Source: Bryobacteraceae bacterium (GTDB taxonomy: Bacteria > Acidobacteriota > Terriglobia > Bryobacterales > Bryobacteraceae). From it: 64,000 nucleotides of DNA. The stretch spans positions 3,906,001 through 3,970,000 of the forward strand of contig BPGE01000001.1 of NCBI GenBank assembly GCA_026002875.1, in the 5' to 3' direction. The stretch's first letter is position 1. Each line of letters starts with the position of its first letter. Of the stretch, positions 20,278-28,923 are shown one piece after another. The notes under the pieces are model-generated. The model saw only the letters and a list, made by a program, of their open reading frames with translations, had not been told where the DNA came from and ran no database searches. Made by a program: the position numbers and the translations under genes.

Positions 20278-21434
20278 TCCAGTTCGGTCCGGAAATCGAC
20301 CGCGGTCTGATGGAAGAGGCGCTGGCTTTCGCCGAGCGCCAGGTGACCCGCCTGATCGAGAAGCATCCGGGGTTTTACCCCGTCTACACGAAGAACGGAA
20401 AGTGGAAGCATGAAGGTCCGGCGTGGACCCACTGGTGCGACGGGTTTCTGCCGGGGCTCATGTGGATCTTCCACAAGCGGAGCGCGGAAAACGGCGGCGC
20501 CGGCGCGTTCTGGATGGAGAAGGCCATCGAGTACTCGCGCCCTCTCGAGCCGCGGCAGTTCGACCGCGACGTGCACGACCTGGGCTTCATCTTTCTTTCC
20601 AGCTATTACCGCTGGTATCAGGCGACCCGCGATCCGAAGCTGAACGAGGTGCTGATCCAGGCGGGCAAGACGCTGTCGCAGAGGTTCGTCGAGAAAGGCC
20701 AGTACCTGCGGTCGTTCGTCAGCGAAGACTCGCTGTTCATCGACATCATGATGAACGTCGGGCTGATCTTCTACGCCTCGCGCGAAACGGGCGACCGGCG
20801 GCTGCGCGACATCGCCATCCGGCACGCGCTCACCACGCGGCGCTATCTGGTGCGCGGCGACGGCTCCACGGCGCACGAAGGAATCTTCGACGTCAGAACG
20901 GGCGAGTTCCTGCGGCACTCGACGCAGCAGGGCTGGCGCGCGGACTCCTGCTGGGCTCGCGGTCTCACCTGGGCGCTCTACGGATTCGGCAGCTGCTACG
21001 AATACACGCGCGATCCGCGGTTCCTCGACACCGCCGAGCGCTGCGCCGATTACTACCTCACGCACACCAACGCGGACGGCATTCCGCCGTGGGACTTCCA
21101 GGCGCCGGAAGATTCGCGCAGAATGGTGGACACCTCGGCGGCAGCCATCGCCGCCAGCGGGCTGTTGCGGCTCTGCCGCATGCTGCCCGATCCGGTGAAA
21201 GGCTTCTACTACTGGTCCAGCGCGCTGCACATCCTGCGCAGCCTGTGCGAGAAGCACACGGCGAAAGACGACCCGCAGTGGGAAGGCATCCTGAAAGGCG
21301 GCGTCTACCACGTGCACAAGAATCTCGGCGTCAACGAGAGCGTGATGTGGGGCGAATACTTCTTCTGCGAAGCTCTGGAGAACGCGCTGCGGCACACGCT
21401 TTCCAATCAGGCCCGCAAGTCCAACGGAAAATAG
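20274..21434 (+). CDS. Unsaturated glucuronyl hydrolase (GH88 family)
   Basis: 386 residues starting with GTG at 20274, which overlaps the upstream stop (GTGA); GGGGAG lies 10 bases before. The fold is an alpha6/alpha6 barrel. DVHDLGF (Asp102) and SLFIDIMMN (Asp157) fit the two catalytic acids of GH88, and WARGLTWALYGF is a strongly conserved helix. The family removes the 4,5-unsaturated uronic acid left by polysaccharide lyases, using water addition to the double bond. No signal peptide is seen, so it should act in the cytoplasm on imported oligosaccharides. Confidence 0.88.
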   Translation: MIQFGPEIDRGLMEEALAFAERQVTRLIEKHPGFYPVYTKNGKWKHEGPAWTHWCDGFLPGLMWIFHKRSAENGGAGAFWMEKAIEYSRPLEPRQFDRDVHDLGFIFLSSYYRWYQATRDPKLNEVLIQAGKTLSQRFVEKGQYLRSFVSEDSLFIDIMMNVGLIFYASRETGDRRLRDIAIRHALTTRRYLVRGDGSTAHEGIFDVRTGEFLRHSTQQGWRADSCWARGLTWALYGFGSCYEYTRDPRFLDTAERCADYYLTHTNADGIPPWDFQAPEDSRRMVDTSAAAIAASGLLRLCRMLPDPVKGFYYWSSALHILRSLCEKHTAKDDPQWEGILKGGVYHVHKNLGVNESVMWGEYFFCEALENALRHTLSNQARKSNGK

Positions 21435-21449
21435 CGCTCCGGCTGCGCC

Positions 21450-23804
21450 TCAGCGCGCCGCCGGGGCGGACCGGCGCGTGGCCGCGATGATGGCCAGCGC
21501 GGCTGCGTACAGCAGGGCCCCGGCCAGCAACGTCAGGCGCAATCCCAGAGCGACGGCCGCGAAGACGGCTGCGCACGAACCCAGCACGCTGGCGGCGGCG
21601 TTGATCGACCACGCCCACTTCACCGCTTCCGGCTGCCAGCGGTCCAGCCGCGCGAGGCCGGACGGGAAAGCCATCCCCATGGCGAAGGCCGGCGGCGCCA
21701 GCAGCAGCGCCGTGGCCAGAAGTTTCCAGGGCAGCTCCCACGACGCGCCCGCGCCGGCGAAGCGGCCGATCGCAGCCGCCGCCGCGGCGATCAACGCAGC
21801 CGCAGCCGCCAGCGCGATCATCAGCCTCTGGTCGTCATCCTGCACGATCCTCCGGCTGAAGAAACTGCCCAGCCCGCTCCACAGCAGCATGGCGAAGATC
21901 ACCACCGTCAGTGCATAAGTCGGGTGGCCGAGCACCATCACCAGCCGCTGGATGAGGCCCACCTGCACAATCACGTACCCGGCGCCGAGACACACGAAGT
22001 AGAGCAGAAACAGGCGCACGCCCGCGGCGGGCCGAAGACGCGCGCGCAGCACGAGCGGCGGCAGCGCCAGCGCAATCAGGGTGGCGGCTGTGCTGACCGT
22101 CAGCAGCGAGAACAGGTTGAGCGCCATGGCTTCGCTGCGCGGGTCGGCCGGCTTCCGCGCAGGCTGGAAGAACCGGTCCAGCCGGGACGTGAAAAAGAAA
22201 AACGGCCTGTCGTCCGTGACGGGGCGGACATCGTAGGCATATCCGCTGTAAAACCGCGACGGATCCGGTTGCGTGAGGACTGCGGAGAACAGCGAGTCCT
22301 GCGCCTGCCCGGGCATGTAGAGGATCTCCAGCCCGCCGCGCATCGCCTCCAGCGCAGCCCGCTCCAGTTCATCGACGGGCAGCGGCGAGCGGCTGATCAC
22401 CACCGTGTCCAGCGCGCCGCTGGCCGGCGGCTCTTCCTGCTCTTCGCGCAGCACGATGACGTGGCGCCAGGGTTCGCGGTAGCGTGCGCTCTCCAGAGCC
22501 GCGCGCGCCAGCGCCGCCAGCCGCAGGGACTCCCGCGGAGGATCGAACCCCCAGTGCGTGAACGACAGCAGCCCGTCCGGCGTCAGGCGCGACAGGTAGT
22601 CGCGGAAGGCTTCCACCGTGTAAATGCTGCTCTCGTTCAGCGCGTGCGTGCCCGCGGCGGCCGAGGCGCGCGTGTCGACGAGCGTCGCCAGAATCAGATC
22701 GAACCGCTCCCGCGTGCGCCGGACGAAACTCCGCCCGTCTTCCACTACAGGCCGCACCTCGGGACGGCTGTACAGCCCGCGGCTTTCCTCCCGGAAGCGC
22801 CCGCGCATGATGGCGTCGACGATGATCGGATTGATCTCCACCGCCGTCACGTTCCGCGAGCCGCTGGCCAGCGCCAGCGCCACGTCCCAGCCGCCGCCCG
22901 CGCCCAGAATCAGAGTCCGCCCCGACGGGCGCAGCCGCAAGGCGTAGCCAGGCCCGTGCTGCAACAGGCGGTTCTTCTGCTCCGGCGTCAGCTCCAGAGG
23001 ATCGAACGTGGGAATCCGGCTGCTCGAGCTCGCGTCGACGAGAATGAGTGGGGACGCCCCGTCCTTCATCACGCTGACGCGGGAAAAGCTGTTCCATTGC
23101 ACGAACAGCTCGCGGCGCAGATCCATCCCCTTGGCTGCCGAAACGTCGATCAGCCGTGCGCTCTTGTTGACGACGATCAGGCCCACGAGCGCCAGCGCCA
23201 CCGCCGTGGCCGCCACCCTGCCCGCCCACGCCCCGGCCAGCCCGAACCAGACGCCCGCGGCGGCCGCCAGCAGAACGGCCGCGCCAAGAATGGCGCCCGG
23301 GCCGCCCATCACGTTCAGAAACGGAATCACCAGCAGACAGCCCGCGGCCGCCCCGCACAGATCGAAAAAGTAGACCTTCTCCACGCGGGCGATTGTGTCG
23401 GCGATCACCAGCGACAGCGTGATGCCCGTGCACACGAAAGGCAGCGCCGCCGCAAAGTAAACAGCACCAAAGGTCCAGAGCCGCATCGGCCAGGCGCCAG
23501 CCTGCACGGCGACCAGCAGCGCGGCCGCGAGAGCCGCCGCGTTGAGCAGCGACATCCGGCCCAGCCGCCGGTACAGCGCCGTTCCCCGGACCGAAAGCGC
23601 ATAGGACAGAATCCCGCCCGCGCTCAGCCCGAACAGCGCGATCGAGACGGCGAGGAAGGAGGAGTGATAGTGGAAAATCACCGAGAAGATGCGCGTCAGG
23701 GCGATCTCGGTGATCAGCGCCGCGGCCGCCGTCAGCACGACGGCGGCATACAGAAACGCCCAGGAGGTCCGGTTTCCGGCGAACGGCGTGGAGACGACCG
23801 ACAA
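21450..23804 (-). CDS. Polytopic membrane protein with spermidine synthase-like methyltransferase fold
   Basis: 784 residues. About six hydrophobic helices (residues 15-235), a soluble Rossmann domain at about 290-480 with ILGAGGGWDVALA and TAVEINP, like spermidine synthase and class I methyltransferases, then six or more further helices (about 560-780). This membrane-fused layout is a known but little-understood family; the decarboxylated-SAM specificity of true SpeE cannot be assumed. The start is TTG at 23804, chosen because the protein begins just before helix 1 and a TATCAT hexamer lies 6 bases upstream. Convergent with the GH88 gene. Confidence 0.78.
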   Translation of the reverse strand: MSVVSTPFAGNRTSWAFLYAAVVLTAAAALITEIALTRIFSVIFHYHSSFLAVSIALFGLSAGGILSYALSVRGTALYRRLGRMSLLNAAALAAALLVAVQAGAWPMRLWTFGAVYFAAALPFVCTGITLSLVIADTIARVEKVYFFDLCGAAAGCLLVIPFLNVMGGPGAILGAAVLLAAAAGVWFGLAGAWAGRVAATAVALALVGLIVVNKSARLIDVSAAKGMDLRRELFVQWNSFSRVSVMKDGASPLILVDASSSSRIPTFDPLELTPEQKNRLLQHGPGYALRLRPSGRTLILGAGGGWDVALALASGSRNVTAVEINPIIVDAIMRGRFREESRGLYSRPEVRPVVEDGRSFVRRTRERFDLILATLVDTRASAAAGTHALNESSIYTVEAFRDYLSRLTPDGLLSFTHWGFDPPRESLRLAALARAALESARYREPWRHVIVLREEQEEPPASGALDTVVISRSPLPVDELERAALEAMRGGLEILYMPGQAQDSLFSAVLTQPDPSRFYSGYAYDVRPVTDDRPFFFFTSRLDRFFQPARKPADPRSEAMALNLFSLLTVSTAATLIALALPPLVLRARLRPAAGVRLFLLYFVCLGAGYVIVQVGLIQRLVMVLGHPTYALTVVIFAMLLWSGLGSFFSRRIVQDDDQRLMIALAAAAALIAAAAAAIGRFAGAGASWELPWKLLATALLLAPPAFAMGMAFPSGLARLDRWQPEAVKWAWSINAAASVLGSCAAVFAAVALGLRLTLLAGALLYAAALAIIAATRRSAPAAR

Positions 23805-23810
23805 ATCACT

Positions 23811-23816
23811 ATGATA
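23811..23816 (-). promoter_or_regulatory. -10-like element, leaderless TTG start
   Basis: On the minus strand TATCAT ends 6 bases before the TTG at 23804. No clear -35. The same geometry is seen before several other genes in this window. Confidence 0.3.
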
Positions 23817-24019
23817 TCCGCTCGCCCGTCAGGCCCTGCCGCGCTCGGGCTTCGCACCGCAGGCCCCGATAACCCGGCGCGGCATCAGCATCGATGAAAA
23901 TGGCGGCGGGTTCAGTGCCGCAAGCGACGAGGCCGCAGGCCGCGAGAGCGAGCGGCCCCCTCGCGGCCCGCTGGCGAACGGCGATTTTCGGGCGGGCGCG
24001 GCCTCCCGGCCGGCGCAGT

Positions 24020-26050
24020 TTACACAATGGCTGCGGGCGGCGCGGGCTCGTCCGGGCTGCCGGCCTTGGCCAGCGGCCAGCGGATCATGATGAGCGCCAG
24101 CAGGACCAGCACGGCGAGGCCTGCCGCCACCGGCGGCTTGTCGAAGAAGCTGAGGATGGAGGAAAGCGGCCTGTCGCCGATGGCGAAGCCCGCCTTCACC
24201 ATGCCCATCAGCGCCTCGCCGGCGATCAGCCCCGAGGCGATCAGAACAGCGGCGTTTTCGATCCGCGCCTTCTGCGGCTCGTTGAAATTGCTCCGGTCGC
24301 GCGCCCGCTCCATCAGCCAGCGGATCACGCCGCCGGTGAAGATGGCGAACGTCGTTTCCAGCGGCAGGTACATGCCCACGGCGAACAGCATCGGGCTGCG
24401 CACCTGCAGCAGCACCAGCGCCAGCCCCATGCAGATGCCGGTCAGCACCAACGGCCACGCCATCGAGCCGCCCACGATGCCCTGGCTCAGCATCGCCATC
24501 AGCCCTGCCTGCGGCGCCGACAGCTTCGGATCTCCAAAGCCGATGCCGCCCTCTCGGATGTTGCCCTCATGCAGGATCCACAACGGGAAGAACAGCAGCA
24601 GCCCGCTGATCAGGATGCCAATCAGGTCGCCGATCTGCATCGAACGCGGCGTGCCTCCGAGAATGTGGCCAACCTTCAGATCCTGGAGCATCTCGCCCGC
24701 CACGGCGGAGGAGACGCAGACCACCGCCGCGACGCCCAGCACCGCCGCCACGCCGGACAGCCCTTTCACGCCGATCGCCACCATCAGCAGCGCGGCCACG
24801 ATCAGCGTCGACAGCGTGAGGCCGGAGATCGGATTGTTCGACGAGCCGATGATGCCTACCAGGTTGCCGCTCACCGCCGCAAAGAAGAAGCCAAGCACGA
24901 TCATCACGACGGCGGCCACTACGGCGCCGGCCAGCGACTGCGAAAAGAACTCGTACAGCACAACCATGGCGATGAACGTCGCCACCAGCCCAGGCAGCAC
25001 GACCTTGAAGCTCAGGTCCTGCTGCGTGCGGTCGACGGCTTCCGCCTGCCCGCTGGCCTTCTTCAGATCGGCCACCGCGCGCTGCAGTCCCGCCGCCAGC
25101 GACTTGCGCATGCGGAACATCGTCGTGGCCGCGCCCACCAGCATGCCGCCCACCGCGATCGGCCGGACGATGTTGCGCCACACCTGGCTGGCGATGCCGT
25201 CCCACGCTTCATGGCCGGCGCCCTCGGGAATGTTCTTCGCCAGCTCGGGTCCCAGGAAGTAGACCAGCAGCGGCACCAGCAGCCCCCACGCCGTCAGCCC
25301 GCCGGCGAAGTTCAGCGCGCCCAGCCGCGGACCGATGATGAAACCGACGCCCAGATACGCCGGGGCGATGGCGGGCAGAGAGAACTTCGTCCATCCGCCG
25401 GTCGCCGCCTCTCCCGCGGCCCCCAGCTTCACGGCGCTCTTGCCGAGTTCGCCCACCTTCAGCAGGAATTCCCTGCTGGCGGAAAACAGCCGGAATTCGC
25501 CCAGCAGATAGATGAACGCACCGACGCCCATCGCCTGGAACAGCGTCTTGGCGGCGTCGGCGCCGCGCTGCCCGGCCTTGTGGATCTCGGCCGCGGCCTT
25601 CGATTCAGGGAACGGCAGCTCCGGGTCTTCCACCATCACGCGCCGCAGCAGCGTCACGAACAGAATGCCCAGCGTGCCGCCCACCAGCATCAGGGCGCTG
25701 GATTGCCAGTACGCTTCAAACGTGTCAAAACGCTGCCAGGCGCCCACGATGACGAAGGCGGGAATCGTAAAAATCGCGCCGGCGGCCACGCTCTCGCCGA
25801 TGCTGCCCACCGTGCGGGCCATGTTTTCCTCGAGAATCGAGCCGCGGAACAGCCGCAGCACCGCCATGCTGATCACCGCCGCCGGATACGTGGCGGCGAT
25901 CGTCTGCCCCGCGCGCAGCCCGAGGTAGGCGTTGGCGGCGCCCAACACGACCGTCATCACGAGACCGAGCAACACGGCCCGGAACGTGAATTCGGACATC
26001 TTCATGTCAACGGGGACGAAGGGTTTGTACGAGTTCTGCTGGTTCGCCAT
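24020..26050 (-). CDS. OPT family oligopeptide/metal-chelate transporter
   Basis: 676 residues with roughly 14-16 hydrophobic helices. The start FTFRAVLLGLVMTVVLGAANAYLGL and GQTIAATYPAAVISM are signature segments of the OPT family (prokaryotic branch); SIGESVAAGAIFTIP follows. These are inner-membrane symporters for oligopeptides or metal chelates driven by protons. The N-terminus MANQQNSYKPFVP is a short cytoplasmic tail. Single gene; 215 bp separate it from the membrane protein gene at 21.4-23.8 kb, and that gap shows no other feature. Confidence 0.9.
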   Translation of the reverse strand: MANQQNSYKPFVPVDMKMSEFTFRAVLLGLVMTVVLGAANAYLGLRAGQTIAATYPAAVISMAVLRLFRGSILEENMARTVGSIGESVAAGAIFTIPAFVIVGAWQRFDTFEAYWQSSALMLVGGTLGILFVTLLRRVMVEDPELPFPESKAAAEIHKAGQRGADAAKTLFQAMGVGAFIYLLGEFRLFSASREFLLKVGELGKSAVKLGAAGEAATGGWTKFSLPAIAPAYLGVGFIIGPRLGALNFAGGLTAWGLLVPLLVYFLGPELAKNIPEGAGHEAWDGIASQVWRNIVRPIAVGGMLVGAATTMFRMRKSLAAGLQRAVADLKKASGQAEAVDRTQQDLSFKVVLPGLVATFIAMVVLYEFFSQSLAGAVVAAVVMIVLGFFFAAVSGNLVGIIGSSNNPISGLTLSTLIVAALLMVAIGVKGLSGVAAVLGVAAVVCVSSAVAGEMLQDLKVGHILGGTPRSMQIGDLIGILISGLLLFFPLWILHEGNIREGGIGFGDPKLSAPQAGLMAMLSQGIVGGSMAWPLVLTGICMGLALVLLQVRSPMLFAVGMYLPLETTFAIFTGGVIRWLMERARDRSNFNEPQKARIENAAVLIASGLIAGEALMGMVKAGFAIGDRPLSSILSFFDKPPVAAGLAVLVLLALIMIRWPLAKAGSPDEPAPPAAIV

Positions 26051-26239
26051 GTTCCGTGCTCCGGAGAATCGCCCTAGATCATACCCGTTTCGGGGCAGTT
26101 TCCGCTAGTGGGCGAAATGCCCCACGCGCGGCGCAACCTCCGGCCGGTGGTGAATCCGGCCGCGTTGAAAATGGACGGGTTAGTTCGTGGCTCCGTTTGG
26201 CATGTCAGTTGCTCGATTCAGGCCGGAGCCCAAAAAACC

Positions 26240-26491
26240 ATGGCCTACGTGATCGTTGACACCTGCACGAAAGACAACCACTGCATCGAAGCCTGCCCGG
26301 TCAACTGCATTCACCCGACGCCGGACGAGCCGGGCTACGACGAAGTTCCCCAGCTCTACATCCACCCGACCGAGTGCATCGACTGCGGCGCCTGCGTTCC
26401 GGTCTGCCCCACAAACTCGATCTATATTCTCGACGAGCTTCCCGCGGATCTGGCGCACTTCGCGGAAAAGAACGCCGCCTATTACAACTAG
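26240..26491 (+). CDS. fdxA: Ferredoxin with two iron-sulfur clusters (FdxA type)
   Basis: 83 residues. CTKDNHCIEACPVNC and CIDCGACVPVCP supply ligands for two clusters. The first loop (C-x5-C-x3-C-P) differs from a regular C-x2-C-x2-C-x3-C-P, as in 7Fe ferredoxins where the first cluster is 3Fe-4S. The order and the C-terminal extension (DLAHFAEKNAAYYN) fit the FdxA family found in many aerobes. The ATG at 26240 is the family start. It is a soluble electron carrier; its partner is not in the immediate neighbourhood. Confidence 0.9.
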   Translation: MAYVIVDTCTKDNHCIEACPVNCIHPTPDEPGYDEVPQLYIHPTECIDCGACVPVCPTNSIYILDELPADLAHFAEKNAAYYN

Positions 26492-26519
26492 TTTTCAGCC
26501 CGATCTGCTCCTCCACACA

Positions 26520-26555
26520 GGCGCCGGGCGATTCTCTCCTCCTCCGCCCGGCGCC
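26520..26555. terminator. Hairpin between convergent genes
   Basis: Perfect 11-bp inverted repeat GGCGCCGGGCG / CGCCCGGCGCC with a 14-base loop, between the ends of fdxA and the thioesterase gene. No strong T-run follows on either strand, so it is a likely bidirectional transcription stop but not a classical intrinsic terminator. Confidence 0.5.
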
Positions 26556-26562
26556 GCCTGCC

Positions 26563-27270
26563 TTATGCGGCGCCGTTCGCCCGCCGCCGCTGCAGCGACG
26601 CGCAGACTCCCTTCGGTCCCTGGATCCGCTGCAGGACGCTGCCGTCCTCCAGTTTCCATGTCTGCACCCGGATCTGCTCGCCCGGCAGGGCTTCCTCGAG
26701 GAAATCCGCCTGAAGAAGACACGGGGGCTCGACGTCTTCTTCCGCTTCCGCCCAGGCGAGGTAGGCCGCGTTGTTGGCGTGGTTGTTGATGTCGAGGTCT
26801 TCCGGACCGACGATCCGCACGGCAACCCGCGGCGGCGCCTGCGGAGGCTGCGGCACGGGAGCGAATGTCACGCGCGTGTCCCGGGGCGGAAACTCCAGTG
26901 CATGGAGAAACCGGGGCAGCCGCACTGGCCTGCGGCTCTTCAGGTCGGCGATCAGCCACACGGACGCGGCCTCGATGAGGGTTTCCCCCGAACTCGACGT
27001 CAACTCGTATTCGCGCCAGGCGCGCGCGCCCGCGGTGCGGCGCGACGGCCAGGTGGCGACCTCCACGGCCTCTCCCGGCTCCGGCCACCGCCGGACGGCC
27101 ATGCCAAGCTGCACGAGCATCCACGCCTGGCCCTTGGCCCGCAGGTCCCCGATCCCCACGCCCAGCGCGGCCGCGTGCGGGCCGGCCGCCTGCTCGAACA
27201 GCCGCGCCACCGCTGCGGCCCCGCGCCCTCCAGCCCGGCCTGAAATGCGGTAGATCAGCTCCCCGGGCAT
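26563..27270 (-). CDS. Acyl-ACP thioesterase-like double hotdog protein
   Basis: 235 residues, the size of bacterial FatA/FatB-like acyl-ACP thioesterases, which contain two hotdog folds. DLDINNHANNAAYLAW near residue 160 holds the Asn-x-His catalytic signature; the N-terminal half contains the matching WPSRRTAGARAWREYEL. It would release fatty acids from acyl carrier protein, or act on a CoA ester; substrate unknown. Its ATG overlaps the upstream stop by one base (TGATG), so it follows yqeY in one operon. Confidence 0.8.
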   Translation of the reverse strand: MPGELIYRISGRAGGRGAAAVARLFEQAAGPHAAALGVGIGDLRAKGQAWMLVQLGMAVRRWPEPGEAVEVATWPSRRTAGARAWREYELTSSSGETLIEAASVWLIADLKSRRPVRLPRFLHALEFPPRDTRVTFAPVPQPPQAPPRVAVRIVGPEDLDINNHANNAAYLAWAEAEEDVEPPCLLQADFLEEALPGEQIRVQTWKLEDGSVLQRIQGPKGVCASLQRRRANGAA

Positions 27271-27716
27271 CAGCCCAGCCGCGCCTTCACCAGGTCGCTC
27301 AGCCGCTTGCCGTCGATCCGCTTTCCCGCCAGCTTCGCGCGCGCCGCAGCGATCACCTGCCCCATTTGCCGGCTGCTCGTGGCGCCGGTCTCCGCAACGG
27401 CCGCCTCCACCGCCGCGGCCATTTCCTCTTCCGTTGCGGCGGCGGGCATGTAGCTCTCGATCAGTTTCATCTCCGCTTCTTCTTTTTCGGCCAGCTCCGG
27501 CCGCCCGCCCTGACGGTACATTTCCGCCGCGTCCTTCCGCTGCTTGATCAGCGAATTCAGGACTTTCAGCTCGGCCGCTTCGTCGAGTTCCTTCATCGAA
27601 TCGACCTTCTCTTTCATCAGCGCCGACTTCATCATCCGGAGCGTGGCCAGGCGCGCTTCGTCGCGGCTCTTCATCGCCGCCGCCATGTCTTTCTGAAGCT
27701 GATCGAGTAGCGCCAT
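27270..27716 (-). CDS. yqeY: GatB/YqeY domain protein
   Basis: 148 residues, the full length of the YqeY family. LDQLQKDMAAAMKSRD at the start and KQRKDAAEMYRQGGRPELAEKE in the middle are typical of this all-helical protein, which resembles the tail domain of GatB amidotransferase and is thought to bind tRNA. The Gln-Met-Gly-Gln segment near residue 117 (RQMGQVIAAA) is also conserved. Cytoplasmic. First gene of a two-gene operon and divergent from the aminotransferase gene. Confidence 0.88.
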   Translation of the reverse strand: MALLDQLQKDMAAAMKSRDEARLATLRMMKSALMKEKVDSMKELDEAAELKVLNSLIKQRKDAAEMYRQGGRPELAEKEEAEMKLIESYMPAAATEEEMAAAVEAAVAETGATSSRQMGQVIAAARAKLAGKRIDGKRLSDLVKARLG

Positions 27717-27761
27717 CTCTGGTATCCTGAAAACCTATTTCCCTCTGATTTTCCCATAGCC

Positions 27762-28919
27762 ATGCATGTCAAGAAGCAGCGACTCCTGACCCCAGGGCCG
27801 ACGCCTCTTCTGCCTCGCGCCCTGCACGCCATGATGGCGTCCGACATTCATCACCGGACGCAGGACTTCATCCAGCTGTATCCGCGCGTGCTCGCCGATC
27901 TCAAAGAGGTCTACGGCACGCAGAACGACGTTCTCATCACCGTCAGCTCCGGCACCGGCGCCATGGAAGCCGCGGTCTCCAATTTCTTCAGCGAAGGCGA
28001 CAGGGTGGTGGTTCTCTCCGCCGGCAAGTTCGGCGAGCGATGGGTGGATCTGGCCAAAGCCTACCGCCTCAACCCCGTCGTCCTGACAGCCGAATACGGC
28101 GACGTCGTCAGCCCCGAGCGCGTCGCCCAGGCTCTGAAAGAAAACCCGGACGCGAAGGGCGTTTTCTTCCAGGCTTCGGAAACCTCCACGGGCGCGGCGC
28201 ACGACGTGCGCTCGATCGGCGAGATCGTCAAACAGACGCCCGCCCTGTGCATCGTCGATGCGATCACCGGTCTCGGCACCATGCCGCTCGACATCGACGG
28301 CTGGGGGCTCGACCTCGTGATCGGCGGCTCGCAGAAAGCGTTCATGATCCCTCCGGGGCTGGCCTTCATCAGCGTCAGCGCCAAAGCGTGGGCGCAGAAT
28401 GAAACGGCGCGGCTGCCGCGGATGTACTTCGACCTGAAGCGCGAGAAGAAAATGGCCGACAAGGGCGAGAGCGCCTGGACGCCGAACGTCAGCCATATCC
28501 TGGCGCTGGCCGAAGCGCTCGCATACATCAAGCAGCTCGGCATGGCGAAGCTCGTCGAGAACGCCCAGTGGCTGGCCCGCGCCACGCGCGCCGCCGCCGT
28601 CGAGCTCGGCCTCGAACTGTTCGCCCCCGGCTCCCCGTCCTCCTCCGTGACTGCGATCAAGGCCCCTGCCGGCATGGACTCGGGCGAAATCGTCAAGGGC
28701 TTCCGCACCCAGTTCGGCTCCATCATCGCCAACGGCCAGGGCACGATGAAGGGCAGGATCTTCCGCATCGCGCACCTCGGCTACTTCGACTTCGCCGACC
28801 TGTTCGCCGTCATCGCGGAACTCGAGCTGATCCTCCACCAGAAGGGCCTGCCTGTCACCCTCGGCAAGGGCGTGGCCGCGGTGCAGAGGACCTATCTGGA
28901 GGCCCAGAGCGGGAATTGA
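27762..28919 (+). CDS. Class V aminotransferase (serine-pyruvate/alanine-glyoxylate type)
   Basis: 385 residues. TPGPTPLLPRAL starts the fold; SSGTGAMEAAV binds PLP phosphate; and GGSQKAFMIPPG holds the PLP lysine. The family includes alanine-glyoxylate, serine-pyruvate and a branch that acts as phosphoserine aminotransferase in bacteria lacking SerC. It lies only 4 bp before serA, so a phosphoserine aminotransferase role, coupling SerA product to glutamate, is the best guess. Confidence 0.88.
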   Translation: MHVKKQRLLTPGPTPLLPRALHAMMASDIHHRTQDFIQLYPRVLADLKEVYGTQNDVLITVSSGTGAMEAAVSNFFSEGDRVVVLSAGKFGERWVDLAKAYRLNPVVLTAEYGDVVSPERVAQALKENPDAKGVFFQASETSTGAAHDVRSIGEIVKQTPALCIVDAITGLGTMPLDIDGWGLDLVIGGSQKAFMIPPGLAFISVSAKAWAQNETARLPRMYFDLKREKKMADKGESAWTPNVSHILALAEALAYIKQLGMAKLVENAQWLARATRAAAVELGLELFAPGSPSSSVTAIKAPAGMDSGEIVKGFRTQFGSIIANGQGTMKGRIFRIAHLGYFDFADLFAVIAELELILHQKGLPVTLGKGVAAVQRTYLEAQSGN

Positions 28920-28923
28920 AGCC